Shown here: piece after piece, positions 1 to 13,525 of the stretch
Layout of the letters: every line of letters starts with the position of its first letter
How positions within the stretch are numbered: position 1 is the first letter of the stretch
Origin: Nymphaea colorata
Taxonomy: Eukaryota; Streptophyta; Magnoliopsida; Nymphaeales; Nymphaeaceae
Length of the DNA stretch: 64,000 nt
Direction of reading: 5' to 3'
NCBI RefSeq assembly: GCF_008831285.2
Contig: NC_045140.1
Span: 3,389,528-3,453,527, forward strand
Notes under the pieces: generated by a model
Told to the model about the DNA's origin: nothing
What the model saw: the letters and a program-made list of their open reading frames with translations, nothing else
Database searches by the model: none
Position numbers and translations under genes: made by a program

Positions 1-2143
1 ACTCGAGAGTTTATCCATATTCGAACAAGAGCAATAGGTGCCTGCTGCTGTGTTCGATGGTTGTGTCGGATTATTCTTATTAGGTAGCCAAGAGTATTAA
101 CCAGACAGAATCTGAGATAAAGCATAAATAGATTCCCAAACTCATAAGAACAGGAAGGCAAAAACCCAAAGCAAATACATAGACTGGGCCTTTGACAAGC
201 AGGCCTTTTTCCTGCTTTTCTAAAGATCACCAGCTTCCGTCGATGATATTTTTAAGGTTGCATATCAGCTGAATTCAAGCCAATCTCCATCTTTCAACTC
301 TGGTTTGTTCAGCGTCTGAAGTTGAGCTCAAGTTTGGTTTAGCCTGCGGAGACTGACTTCGGTTGAACGGCATGCCTATTAGGCATAAGAGCTTTATCTA
401 TTTTCTGAGAAGGTAAATAGGTAGTTTAAGTTCGTGGACGCATCACCTAAGAGCATGACCCTATAGGACCAACAGAATGTCAAATTGCTGCTTTTCTGTC
501 ACAAAAGAAGCCACCTGCAGAGCACAAGCAATGCCAATCTCTGATGATCCCTTCATGATTGCAGAACCTCCAAATTCCACCCCTTCCTGCATGCCGGGGA
601 AAGCTTACATGTTTTGGCATTGCATTACGTAACCAATTACATGTCTATCATAATTCCTTATGGCCATCAACTTGGACATCTCCAGATGACCAGACTTAGC
701 CAGTCTATAAAGCACATACGGGCAAGGGAGTCATCACTGATTACTATGTCAACTAGTTGAATGAGTGATCACTATTAACCAGTCCAAGTATCAGCGTTTG
801 AGTGAAAATAAGTGACAGCTGCCTTAGATTGATCCAGAGTCCAGACAACTTTCAGAATTGGAAACTAAAATAACTGAATAGGAAAGCATGGTCCAATGCA
901 AAGGCAAAAGGGACTTTGAGATAATTACACTTAAAAGGTAGCAATGGAAGTTGAAAGAAACATTTAGTGCCTTGTCATCAATACAAGAGGCAGTGATGAG
1001 GAACTCACTCGGTGTTGCATCTTGTAATGCAATTGGAGTTACAACAGAGAAATACCAAAAGGACAAAGCAAGGCTGAGAGAGGGACTTAGCCCGAACGTA
1101 AAACTGTTGCTTTCACCACCTTCTCTGTAATTCAAAACAAAACATTATTTGGTGACCAAATGGCATGAAGACGAAAGGACAATGCACAAACTGATGAATG
1201 ATGATGGAAATTATGGCTTCTTTCAAGTACCTAAAAAGGAACAAGTTGTAACCTTGCATTCATACAATAGAACAGGAACAAAAAAAAATTGGAAAGTGAG
1301 AGAACTCCAAGTACTTAAATAAAGGACAAGTTACACCAACTAGGAAGCTTGTTATTGTAGACGTTTTGTCATGGTTTAGGTTGCCATGGATTAGACAGCA
1401 TACCAGCTAAGTACATCGAATCAGTTTCAGTCACAGCTGAAATGGAAAAGATCCCAATTTTACCCTAGTTTATATAACTGAAATTCACAGCAACCTGATA
1501 TTGATATTTTCCATTTTCATACACATAACATATCAGGTGTCTCTTTTCTTGTAGGTTATCCAATTTTGCACTTCTAGCAAGTTTAGTTTTAAGATTTAAA
1601 TTGGTTAACATAGAAGACTAACTAAAGTAAACCACGTCAACCTCATCTATTTAGAAACTGACTGTCCATACCGACATTTTTTTCTTGTGAAAAGTGCAAT
1701 TCAGACAAACTAGTACATATCGGAATTTCAGGTGTAACCTGGAGTGTATACCATTACCAGAAAACATATAGTTCATCAACATTATATTTCGTCAGGTAGT
1801 CATACAGAACAACAGATATATGTTAGGCCAGGCCATAGACTCAGTTTACCTGGGAATGAATAGCTATAAATCTGCCTATTCATAACACGTGGAGAGGTTA
1901 GATACCGTGTTGTGACTCCCAGTAAACAAGTACATGAAAGCTAAGTAATAAAACTTAAATGAACATGTGACAAGATGTTTGTACATGTGAATTACATTTT
2001 GAAGCTGCATTTATATTCTTTATCAACTTACCGCACATAAGACTGAAACACACACACACACAGAGGCAATAGAGCATTGTATGGTAATAATACCTTCACT
2101 TGCTCATGGAAGCACTGCCACAAAGATACTTTTTCTACGTCAT
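1..2143. other. Gene 3' flank, no supported gene
   Basis: This stretch lies downstream of the kinase gene, which is on the minus strand. It is AT-rich with short ORFs only. A 24-codon open segment at 515-586 on the minus strand is flanked by AG and GT splice dinucleotides, but I recognise no protein in it. A short (CA)n run lies near 2049-2062. The part next to 2143 probably includes the kinase 3' UTR. Confidence 0.4.
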
Positions 2144-5100
2144 CTATCTACAGCAACGGCTGAAGCAGAAGAAAAACCCTCGTGATTTACTAGCCAACTT
2201 GGTTTCAGGTGTTTCGGCTAGATCATCCCGTGCAGCCATCAAGGAGCTAGTTCCAGGAGATTCTGGGGGCATCACTGCATTATCAGTGGAAAACATGCGA
2301 AGAGGAACTGCAGGAATTGGAGGTGAGATAGTATACAGAAATTCTTGAAGCATTTTAACAATTTGACCGAAGTTGGGTCGGGAATTGGGGTCCTCTTGCC
2401 AGCATGAAGTCAAAAGAATAGCCATCTCCTTGGGAAGGTTGTCTGCACTAGGCCTAACATTCTGCACCAAATAAGACTATAAGCTTCCATATTTCAGAAG
2501 ATACAGAAACAAATCAATGTATAAGGAAAAATTACTTTGAATGCAGCAGCATATGCTGCTTGCAAATTTGACATGCCTTCAAATGGTGTCCGATTGTGCA
2601 AAAGCTCCCACAGTACTATTGCAAAGCTGTAAGCATCGACTTTGTGATTGTAGTGTTTTTTTTCTCCATGCCTTAATGTAACCGTGCTGTACAACTATAC
2701 AGACAGATAGAGCCAAAACTGCTCAGCAATAAGAAATAATAGCCATGTGGGTATCATGTGAAATTTATGTAAGAAATTTATGTAAAAACAGGGTGGGCAA
2801 AAAAGAGAGATGCAAGGAGTCAATACTTCAGGGGCCATCCATCGATATGTTCCTGTCTCTGCTGTCATCATTTCTGTTAAAGTCTCCTCCCTTGCTAAAC
2901 CAAAGTCTACAAGCTTTACAGTTTTTTGGTCCGCTGTTAACAGCAAGTTTTCTGGGGAAAATACACAACTAAAGTTAGAAGATGTTGGAACCAAGACTAG
3001 GTAGATAATGCAAAGTAACTACTATCAGAGGTAGATCAAGCAAAGTACTGGAGGTATGAAGCACCATATAAAATATTTCCTTCATTATACATCAACCAGA
3101 CAGTTGATACCACATACCCCCTGAATGAAAAATAAATAATAGACAAGAAGTTTTTTATGATTCAGGAAAGGGTCACATCAACTAATTTCGTGAGGTGAAT
3201 AACACTGAATTAAGGCATATTACAAAGACAAATTAACTTCCACATTACGGAGGTTTTATACTAATAGATTACCGTTAAAGGAGGAGATTATTCGTCGACG
3301 GTCAATAGTTATTTTATGTTTCTAACTACATGCCATTAATATTAGTCCAAATTCAAACTGCACAAAACGGATAAAAGAAACTAGGAGAAACTCACTTGAG
3401 CCAAAATAAAATTTTCTTTTGTGGTTATTACTTGTTGCATTGTTACATAAAAAGTTCAAATCATTCTTTAAGATGCACCTGTGAAATATTTAGTTGTCTC
3501 CTTGGGTTAGACCATTTTGATTACTTCAGGTTTTGACTTTGACTACTTTTGTCTTGGCAAATCCTGATTTACATCACACTGGAGACTCAATCACGCAAAG
3601 TGAGCTCCAAATCCACATCTCTAGTAAAAACTGGAGAACATTTGGCCTAAACTACTGTGAAGCCAAACATTTTTTAAATTCCAACTAATAAAAGTCAAAT
3701 TCATAAAATAAAAACTAGGGTCAACATCTCAAAGTTTAATCGTATGTTAAGCAAGGGGCTAGGAAGGAATAAATAAAACATACATAAACTTTGACTATGC
3801 GTAATCAGGTCATTACTGTGATGTAAACCAGCATTTGGTGATGTCCAACTGGCTTCTTTTTTTTTTTTTTTCATTTTCATGATAGAGAAAGAAAAATCAA
3901 AACCTAAAGCAGAAAAAGAAGTCTAACACCAAAACCAAAATAACTATTTTACAAAGAAGTAAAAATGTTGGTAGTAGGCACACATATTCCTCCATATGCC
4001 AAGGCCCAAAACACTCAGAACAAAGAGAGAAACTATCATAATTCTGAACAGTTATTAATACTTGGGATGTTCAGGCATGAAATTGAAGATTTAACATAAA
4101 TTTGGTGGAAAGTATGTTCATCAAGAATAAGGTCAAGATTTGGGATATTCAGGCAAGAAATTGAAGTCTAACCTAAATTGGTAAAGTATGTTTATCAAGG
4201 AAAGAAGAAAGCAAGTTAATGTAAATCCATTTTAAAGAAACACCAGCAAAATATGCAAAGGACAATTAATGATGAAAAGAATGGTGCTAAGAGTGCAGGC
4301 ATGAAGCCGTAATTTGGTCAAGCTAAATAAATATTTCCTTTTTGAATGAGTTACTGAACTCAATTCAAACATCAGAGTACTTGAGGTGATAAGGAGCGTC
4401 ATCAATGAAAATACTTGTCATGATTCTTAAACTAGTTGATCTTGTAAATCTAGAAATCCTAAGCTGGCATGAAGGTCAAAGACAGTTTAGCAGGTTCACA
4501 TCTAATAGTTAAGAGAATTCTAAGTTAATGGAGTGATGGTATACCAAGGATGGATTACAGGCCTAACCTGACTTCCAAAATTCAAATACACCAAGAAAAC
4601 AGAGAAACAAGGGGGAAAACCTCTCAATAGGCACTTAATGGCAAGCCCTTGAATATTGGCCAAACATGAAGAAAGGAATTTTAAAGAGGTCATATGATTA
4701 TGATTTCTCTCTACATGAAGTACAGGACTAGACACTTAACAGGAAAAATGGGTATGCAAGAGCTGATGCCTCAATACCTTGACAATCTTCAGATTCCTTG
4801 TTAGGGGAAGCAACCAACAACTCTCTCTTAGAGAAAGGGTGCTACAGTATTGATATTAGACCAGATAAACAGTCAACCACAAACTCCTTCTAGTCCTTAT
4901 TTGCTGATTACAATGTCTGTGATGTGATGGACATGAAGACAGTGTAGAAAGCCAGGCTACCAACATCTCCAACTGAATTCAGTGCCTTGATTTCCATGTC
5001 CAATGCAAGACTTGGCACACAAACTTAACATTAAGCAAACAACACAAGCAAATCTATGCATGAATGGGTGGACATGTACTGTGCACCTATAGACAAAGAG

Positions 5101-7089
5101 AACGACATACACTCTTTCATGTAAATCCTTGCATAAATCTGTTTTGAAGTTCTGCAGTGGAATCAACTTGTTACTGAAAGGTACAGATCATTACCAAGAG
5201 AAGCAGTTTCAAATTCCAATGGCTCATAACAATTCAAGCCATGGTTACTAGAAGTTTCCACTTATCCTCAGAAGCAAAATTCATGGGAAACCACCTCAAA
5301 AGCAGCAAAATTTTCACTTAGAGCCAAATAAACTAAATATTGAAAGCATGCTTCCAATGGTAATAGCAAGTTAACAATTTCAATGAAAAGGAAGATCAAC
5401 CCTCTATTTTGTTATGAATATTAAAAAGGATTTTAATCTAATTTTTTTTTAATTCATTTTGTCTGTGATGACTATTAGTTTCTCATTTCCCACTTCCCTA
5501 TGTATCTATAAATAATAGTATCATACTTCCATGATCTTGTACTTCACTATTCTGCTTCCCTCTTGACAAACTTGATTCAATTGCTACACGAGGAACAACA
5601 AAATAGCCTTGAAAAAATTAACAAATTAACATTTTATGGTTTAATCGCGACAAAGCTCCTTATCAATAAATCAGATGATATAAGCAACCAACTGCTAAAT
5701 GAATAAATCTCTATCAACGATGAGAATTTTTTTAATGTAATGATGTTGAACAGAGAGCATGGAGCATTTCTGATAATATGTGGCCGTCAGGCCGTCACAG
5801 ACATTTTCAAGAATCTCACATTATCAGAAAAATGCTAGTCTGATCATGATCCAACAGATTTGAAACACCCAATACAGAAATTAGTACTAGAGTAAAATAC
5901 AGTGTGATGAATCCGTATCTTAAAATGCATATGAAGTACACCAAGCAGTTCTCTTTCTACAATATCCTACACAAGCACAGCGGTCAATGATCCCAATAAG
6001 CTTGTCAAACTATTAGTTTAATCTAGGCAGGAAAAGTGGTTAGGGATGGATGCTCCCAACCTATAGTTGGAAGGATCAAGTAGCTTCCCAACATGACAGG
6101 TACAAAATACTACGTTTCCATTACCAGAAACAGAAGGAGACTGATGTAAAATGGATTTGAGTTAAAAGCAAGAATATAATGTAACATGGTATTGCAAGCT
6201 CAATGTTCTAAAATCTGTAACATAAACCCATATCAGTCAGGTCCAAACTCCAAAGTTAGATATATAATGTAATGCAACAAAACAGAATGTAAAAGCAGAA
6301 AATGCAATTTTAATATTAAAAATTCATAAAAAATTAGAAAATAATAAAAAATAGGGAAAAAAAGATTCTGTGAAAGAGCTTGAATTGTATAAACATAAAA
6401 ATAAAAAATATATGTCGGCTACTACATGCACACTTTCATTGCCTATTGACTCCTTGGAGTCTTTAAGCAATTTATGGTCAACAAGTTTTTTTTTTCTCCT
6501 TTTGAGACTAAAGATAGGATCATGTAAGAGAAAGCTCCATTTTTATGGCATGAAATCAGCCCTAAAGTTTATTTTTAGTTTAGAGGTGTAAAAATGAATT
6601 TCTGGGAAACACAATGTTCAATATTAAGAAACTTATACAACTTTAAATTAAAAAGAAAAACTTTTTTTAATTTATGGTTTTAAGGTGTAATGTAACACTC
6701 TGCATCATACTGGAACACATAATACACGGGGTGTAACATAAGTTGCACCAAATATGGTATAGTTATGTAGAAGACAGCGCACACCTACAACTAGACCTGC
6801 CCCGTATATCCCATTAGGAGAGCCTGCAACCACCACCATGAAAGAACCAAGTGGAGATTTTCACAATTAAACATTTAAAGCCAACACAGTGTGATTCACA
6901 CTGCCAGTATCAAGAGAGACTAGACTTGAAATGTGAGCATAATATACTTGCTTGTAGACAAAAGAGGCAACTACCAGATCAAAGAAAAGGCTAACTTGAC
7001 AAAGAAAGGAAAATCCCGCACATTTTAGTAGCAGTCACGTGAAAATTTGGCAGATGTGAGAAGGCGGTTGTCCTCATGACAGGATATTT

Positions 7090-7151
<62 letters not shown>

Positions 7152-8309
7152 GTACACACATATTCTTTCTGCAATATGCTTATGAATGTAATATATCACC
7201 ATGTCATTGTATCCTGAAGTGCACACAAAAAAACTCACCAGGCTTGAGGTCACGATGAATGATTCCATGTGAATGTAAGCACTCCATTGCTTGAGCAATA
7301 TCCAAAGCAAACCCCACAGCCACACGTATATCCAAGGGTCTTGGTCGCAGACTTAACAAATACTTGCGCAATGAACCACCAAGCAAAAGCTCAGTCACAA
7401 CAACCATCACAGGCTCTTTACAGGCCCCAATAAACTGTGCAGAAGATTGCAGAGCTAAAATTTCAGAAGAGTGAAACATTATTACTTATTTCCCCTTCAA
7501 AGGGGATGCGACCACCAAAAGTAAATGCGCTTGGCTTTTGATTTCACCAAAAAGGGAATTGTCTCCTGAATGCCCAAAAAGGAACTCCACAAATACTCCG
7601 GGAAATTATTATTCGAAGACCACATAAATAGTAACTTCCATATTTAACCTAACACTAAAAATAAACGAAGCACTACAAAGTTCGGACCTTCACCAAATTC
7701 TTGTGCTGCACCCTGGTAAGCATGGAAACCTCTCTCGCAAACCGAGACCCCCTCTTTGCAATTTCCTCAGGTGTTTCTCCCTTGTGAAAAACTTTGATAG
7801 CAACGTTCTGGTTTTTGTATCTGGAAAACCAAAATATAGAGAGTGAGATCATTCTGAAGCCCCTTATATCGACACTGTGATATTCAAAATGCCCCTTATA
7901 TCGACACTGTGATATTCAAAATGCCCCTTCAAGAAAAATTAAATCTGAGAGGCCAGTGTCCCAGTTGTTCCAGTGGCTTGGCTTACTGCTAAACCAAGAT
8001 GAAGTTTCTCGCTTAAACATCACTTTCAAGCATCTGGTTTTCCGTTTTCCAAGAACACAATGGGCATCCTTGAACCGCAGAGATGGTTTACACTTTACAT
8101 AAAGGTATCAAAAACTAGCAGAGATGCATTTGACAGAAACCTAACAAATTTATCTAAAAGAAAGGAGAGACAAGTACTCACTTTCCCTCGTACACTTTGG
8201 CATGTGCACCTTCTCCGATCTTTGGACCGACGAATAAGAGTTTGGGATCAACAAGCCACCGTGAATCCAAATCGAATTCATCACTGAACACTGTTGGTTG
8301 ATCCATCAT
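2144..8309 (-). CDS. Raf-like (ATN1/STY-type) serine/threonine protein kinase, 6 exons
   Basis: Exons read on minus: 8309-8182, 7820-7688, 7434-7239, 2951-2827, 2694-2536 and 2461-2144. All have GT-AG borders and stay in frame, giving 352 aa, close to the ~356 aa of Arabidopsis ATN1 as I recall it. Seen: a shortened glycine loop ([11 protein letters not shown]), the ATP lysine in VAIKVF (K52), HRDLKP (D149), DFG (D168), GTYRWMAPE (E194), and the RPNFGQIV subdomain XI motif. The HRDLKPEN catalytic loop and GTYRWMAPE are typical of plant Raf-like MAPKKKs. The tail ends in a Phe/Cys-rich stretch ([10 protein letters not shown]), possibly a membrane-association or acylation site (inference). Two ATGs are adjacent (8309 and 8306); the first was chosen. 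Likely a cytosolic dual-specificity-like kinase in signalling; substrate unknown. Confidence 0.93.
2952..7238 (-). other. Large intron 3 of the kinase gene
   Basis: A 4,287-bp intron splits the codon for the Glu after HRDLKP (G in the upstream exon, AA in the downstream exon). The donor is GTGAGT and the acceptor is TTCCCCAG. The intron is AT-rich, with a poly-T run near 3858-3876 and a (CT)n(CA)n microsatellite close to the donor. I saw no clear transposon ends or retroelement protein motifs in it, although its size suggests old insertions. Confidence 0.8.
7092..7151. repeat. Compound (CT)n(CA)n microsatellite
   Basis: About 18 CT units run directly into about 13 CA units inside intron 3 of the kinase gene, roughly 90 bp from the exon 3 donor. 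Confidence 0.95.
7859..7922. repeat. 32-bp tandem duplication in kinase intron 1
   Basis: Two identical 32-bp units (7859-7890 and 7891-7922) follow one another, and the first 7 bases of a third follow. They lie in the 361-bp intron between exons 1 and 2. The lack of mismatches suggests a recent slippage event. Confidence 0.9.
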
Positions 8310-11237
8310 CTAGAACGCTTCACAGCAGAGAACTTCTACAAGTGACTGAAGACAAACCAACCAAGACTTGGTGTCTCACAAGATTTTAGGCTTAAGAAAG
8401 CGCCCATGTGAAACTAACCATTTATGGTAGGGGCAGAGTCACAGAAAGATAGGAGAAGGGTCAGAGAAAGGAAAGAAGAGTGGGGAATTGAAGCTGATAC
8501 ACGGGCAAACTGACAAGAAGCAAAGAACAAAAGACATGCTCTGCTTCCACGGAAACAAGCACAGGAATCGTCTCAAAATCTGCACCAAATGAGATGCATA
8601 GCACCCACCAAAATTTCCTCGAAGTAACCCCAAAAAGTACTGCTTGAGATGTCGATGCTCCCAGGCATCGACGAACCACCCGCCTAAAAAATGACAAAAA
8701 ACAATTGAAGCAGTGAAGGAAAACTGAAAGGACGATCGTACAAACACATAGTCACTCTAAAAACAATTGGGCACCCAGGGGATCAGTCTCAGAAGAAAAA
8801 AATATTAATAAAGAGAAGGTTTTATGATTTGTTTTGTGAGAGGAGCATTGGAAAGAGAGAACAGAAGAAACCAAAGCAATTAAAAAAAGAAGAGGTACCA
8901 TCACCGTCTTTCGTTCAAGAAAAGTCCAACAAAAAATTCACTCATTTTGTCGCCAAAATGGCTGAATCCAAACACCCGGCGCCGCTTCAGGTTGTATACC
9001 TTCAGATACCGTATATCTAAACTCCATCCTCACAGTGCTCACACGGTCACACCCAAAGAAAACGGTAAGAAGTTTCAGGTCTCTGTCAAACAATTATGAT
9101 AAGTTGTGAGAGTTTCCGGTATGGTGCCTGTGCGCGTATTAATCATATTCAAGACTGTGGGAGCCAGAAAATAATGAAGTGCACGTGGGCACTGACTCTC
9201 AACATGGGGACAGGCCACCCCAAAAATAAACGTTGGTGAATTTCCTCCACTGATTTCTCCCAACAAGAGAATCAAATCAAGGCTCTGCAGAAATAAACAA
9301 ATCGGTGGAAGCCTTCCCTGCAATTACTCCTGGTAAGCAAAGCCAATAATTCCAGTTTTATAAAGACTAAAGCAATCTGTACTAAAAATTTCTGTAGTAC
9401 TAATTCTAAGCATTCTTTGTTTCTCTTGACGCGTGGACGCTTATCCTCTCCCCACCGTCTGAAAAGCATCAGCACCGTCATCACAGGTACTGGAGAATAT
9501 GGTAGGAGGGAAGCTGAGAAGAGTGTGAAGATGAGACTCCAGATAAAATTTTAGCATGGCGGCACCGCCTTATCTTGTCCATAACATTGTTCTTATCCTC
9601 TAAAGGATGATGATAATCAAGGATTAGCCTGGCTTGTCCTGAATTTTGCTTTTGAAGGATTGCAGTATCCGTCGCGGAAAATTTTGTGTGTGGCCTACCC
9701 TTTATCTTGTATTTCACCGAACTTTATTTGTGTACAATCCAAATCTAAAAGTTCGCTAAAACCTGAAAATAAGGGGATTCTGGATAAGTTAAGCATCTTT
9801 ACATTAATCGTGATTTTTCTTGTTTACACTTATTAGCTACAATATACCTCATTACTTGATGAAGAAAATAAGGGGATCATTGGTTGTTAATGTCATACAG
9901 TTACATTGGTAATATGATAAAAGAATATATTTGGATAGTTAACGACGTGAGAAACAAAAGGCACTTAAGTTTATATATGACAAGTATGAAACAATCCGGA
10001 TTGTGATAGGTGCTTATTTCTGATGCATATTCGGTTTTGATCATAGTGAAATTGATCAGGTATGTAAACAGTTTCTTCTCCATATAGATCAAAACCCAAA
10101 TTCTGCAGCCAATGAGCCAATAATTTTATTATTTAGACAAAGTTACCGCTGCTCCAAATTAGAATACGACATATCCACAAAGATTCATGATATTTTTTTA
10201 AAAAAAGTAACAACACTACTTGCAGGCTGCTGCTCCATGACATGTTGACAAAGCCCAGTTAATTTTTCTAATCCTGAAAGCCTTTCCGCTCGAAATGGAG
10301 ATATTTTAACAGAGCTAGATGCATCGATCTAGAAAAATCATAGATATTGAAGAAACGGGTTTTGAAAAGTAAACTTTAGATCCATTTTAATTTTTCTGAA
10401 AGCCAAATGCCTCAGAAACTCTGCTTCTCGTGGTGAAAAATGTACAAGAAATTGTTGTTGCCAGAAAGTACATGCAGAAGCAAGATTCATAAGCTATACA
10501 TAAATGTTTGGCCTTCGCATTCACAGGTGTGAATGAAGTACCTAAAGCCAAGCCATGAAGGGCTCATCTTAATCTTAAAGAGTACCCAAGCCTAATTATA
10601 AGCCTTTTCCTCCCCTGCTTTCAAGGGAAAGAGATTCCTGCATCATAAAATTCAGAAACTGCCATTGTTTAAAACCAAGAACAAGATGCTTGATCCTGAA
10701 ATGAAAATTGAAGTCAATATCTACTTTAAAATGAAAATTCTAGTTTTTCCCCGTTTTTTTCCCATATTTTTCAAGTCCACCATAATATACTCGAGAAAAA
10801 CCTCGCTATTTAAAGCTGCATGACGTTATTTGTAACTAGGAGACAAATACCTCAACATTTTACAGTCATGTAATCACATGCCAAACTAGCAAAGGATAAT
10901 AAAGAAGTGGACGAGCCACTTTTACTTGTTCAGGATCTAATTTGGATCCAATACATGACCCGTTATTTCCTTGACCGCTCCACTGAATGTGTCTCACTAC
11001 CTAATTTAAATAATTTGCTGCCATGGCCTATTTGTGCATGATCACTAAGACTCCAGGCTTTGGCACTATCGAACTAGGGTTTTGTTATAGAGGTTGGTTT
11101 GCTAGTGCTGTCATTCCACACATAATTTGATGGGCTTATCTTTGTTAACATTTTAACTCCAACTTCTTGTAGATGAGCATATTCATTCTTCATTTCTATC
11201 CATATTGTCAAAACTTTGAAGGGAATAATGCTCTAAA
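8310..11237. other. 5' flank of the kinase gene, no supported gene
   Basis: The first part should hold the kinase 5' UTR and promoter. Short minus ORFs at 8439-8747 and 9481-9717 show no family motif that I recognise. The rest is AT-rich without clear terminal repeats. Confidence 0.4.
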
Positions 11238-11354
11238 GGGTCGTTTGGCAAGGAAAACAGTAATAAGGGCGTAATTTTATGAAACATATTACTATGTTAC
11301 GTTTGGTGTAGATCCATAAAATAGTTTGTTATTATTTTCTTTACCAAACGGCCC
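11238..11354. mobile_element. Small MITE with GGGYCGTTTGG termini
   Basis: A 117-bp segment has inverted ends. The left end starts GGGTCGTTTGGCAAGG; the reverse complement of the right end starts GGGCCGTTTGGTAAAG. The similarity continues into AAAA-TAATAA on both sides. Ends with 'GGGCCGTTTGG' are common among plant MITEs of the hAT or PIF/Harbinger groups. I found no convincing target duplication, so the superfamily is open. Confidence 0.6.
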
Positions 11355-11935
11355 CAAAGAGAGTGCATGGAATTAATGTTTAAAGCAAAAATATCTTTCC
11401 AAAGTGGTCCTCTTCGGCGAATAAACAATCAAATTTAGGATCTGAACAATAAAGAACCGGAACATACGTAAGCATATGAGGTCAAGCAAATAGACTAGGT
11501 AAAGTCAGGGGCCCAGGAAGATCATATGCAAGGCTTTAGACAAATCATTTGGATTTCAAAGTGGCTAGTTAACATAGGTGGTGGAACTTCGGAAGAAAAT
11601 TATTTTACTTGCCAAATTTTTTTAAAGAACGAGTCTTTAAAAGCAGCTCAGTCCCCGTCCATGAGTTGTCTGGTTCGGCCGCGCCGCGGAGAACCATATG
11701 ATTTGAAACGTGTATATATATATATATATATATATGTAAGTGAATAATGAATCTGACTATTCAAAATGACCCAGTCATCTAACTACAGTCGTTCAAAATG
11801 GTTGAAAAAAAAATTGTAAACTAATATTAAATAACGAAAATATCCATCACTTTTTTCTGATTGCTTTTTTCTTGTTCTCTTAACCACCCATCACGATGAA
11901 TCATACAGCTTTGGTTTAATAGCTAAGTGACTTTG

Positions 11936-12007
<72 letters not shown>

Positions 12008-13159
12008 TTTAATGTTCTCAGACATTATACTAATATTTTTGGGATCATTTTGTCATTTTAGAAGCATCAATTGGTTGGGAAACATAAGCAAGTGTTTAAA
12101 TGGGATCTTACTCTTCTCTTAGGTTCATTTCTTGCAGCTCATGTTCATGGCACTACTCGGATCAATGGATACATCTTTAAATTAATTGCCTCGTCATATA
12201 TGGGGATTCAAATTAGTGGGTTGGATATAAAGAACAGCCAAATATACTGAGAGGCACATGGGGAACGTCCTAATTATGCAGACTTGTCCAGGTGCATCCC
12301 TGGCCTTATGTTTGGCAAGTACCCAGACGACCCAGCATTAAAATAAACAAATTTACTTGTAAATTTTAATAATTTTAGTGTGACCTAAATAAAAATTTGA
12401 AAATTTATATTTCAGTTCTCGTTAAAATTTTGAAAATACCATTTTGGTCAAAATGGGTTCTTCACAAACCCACTTTTGAGTGTCACCCAAATATACCTAA
12501 AGCAGTATTTTGGAGTGCCGTCTAAATGCATCATCAAAGTGGGAAATTAACATTTAATTAGGAGCCAAGATGTGGGGTCTGTTTGCATATGCATGTGTAA
12601 CCCACAGGCTAATGTGCAGAGATGTGCCTGGGCCAAGCGAATTATGTGAAGTGATGAGGCCAATGATTGTGTTTGTCTTGGCATTTCTAGAACAAGAAGA
12701 GACCTTGAGAACCAAATAGCTGTCACTTCCATAGCCATATTTGGCAGAAAAAGGAAAATTCTGTACAACTTGCGTACCATATGACTGCCTCAATAATGGG
12801 AGCCTTTCTTTTCTTGCTTTTTTTTTTTGTTTACAAGATTTTTAGTTGTAAATATCTTATTTCTGGGTTTTTTTCTTTCCATTTGCATGTTTCCCTGGCT
12901 TAATACGTGCATTGTCTATTTTTAAGCGTTTTGCCTACGGTAGTTCTAATATAACATAAAATTGTCCCATATTTTTTCACTGAGAAGAAGAACAAGTCAT
13001 ATGGAAAAGTTGAATGACTCGTAAATCATGATGTACATGACAAGAAGAATCCAATTATTTCCTCTTTCTCATCAGGCTTGTGGTTACTTTTCAACTGTCC
13101 TAAGTAAAAAGAAAACACCCATTTTAGGTTCTCAAAGAAGCTTTCAAAATATCTAAACT
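11355..13159. other. AT-rich intergenic DNA
   Basis: No gene was recognised. It contains a short (TA)n near 11714-11736 and a long (TA)n at 11937-12006. Minus ORFs at 12547-12793 are short, overlapping in two frames and without known motifs. Confidence 0.4.
11937..12006. repeat. Long (TA)n microsatellite
   Basis: About 35 uninterrupted TA units. Confidence 0.95.
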
Positions 13160-13525
13160 AACTAATGACATCTGGTTAGATTCACATACATATATAAATA
13201 TTTGATTGGATTTGGATTTAGTTTTAGACTCATGTCTTATATCGACACTTATATTTTGAAAATTGGCTAGATTTAGTTCAAACTTCAATCGGATGGATTT
13301 AGACGTGAGTATAAAAATCAGATAAAGATTGAATTTAGATTGTACAATCGGATTTCAGATTTGAATATGAATCAGATAAAGATTGAATTTAGATTGTACA
13401 ATCGGATTTCAGATTTTAATATGACTTTTCTTTGTTCATATTCTAATTCAGTTTTGAATCTAAACATGTGAAAATCTAAAACAATAGACATGGTTAACAG
13501 TATACCAATTCAGATCCGTTGCGTA
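13160..13525. repeat. Dispersed 'GGATTTGGATT' repeat, copy 1
   Basis: The segment is made of GGATTTGGATT / TTCAGATTTGAATATGA-type words and shares ordered blocks with 25420-25775 and 37745-38225: an 'ATTTTGAAAAT..CTAGATT.AGTTCAAA' block followed by a 'TTTATTCATATTC.AATC' block. A 54-bp tandem duplication (13321-13374 and 13375-13428) sits in its middle. No coding capacity was seen. It is probably a non-autonomous transposon family, but the ends are not clear. Confidence 0.6.
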
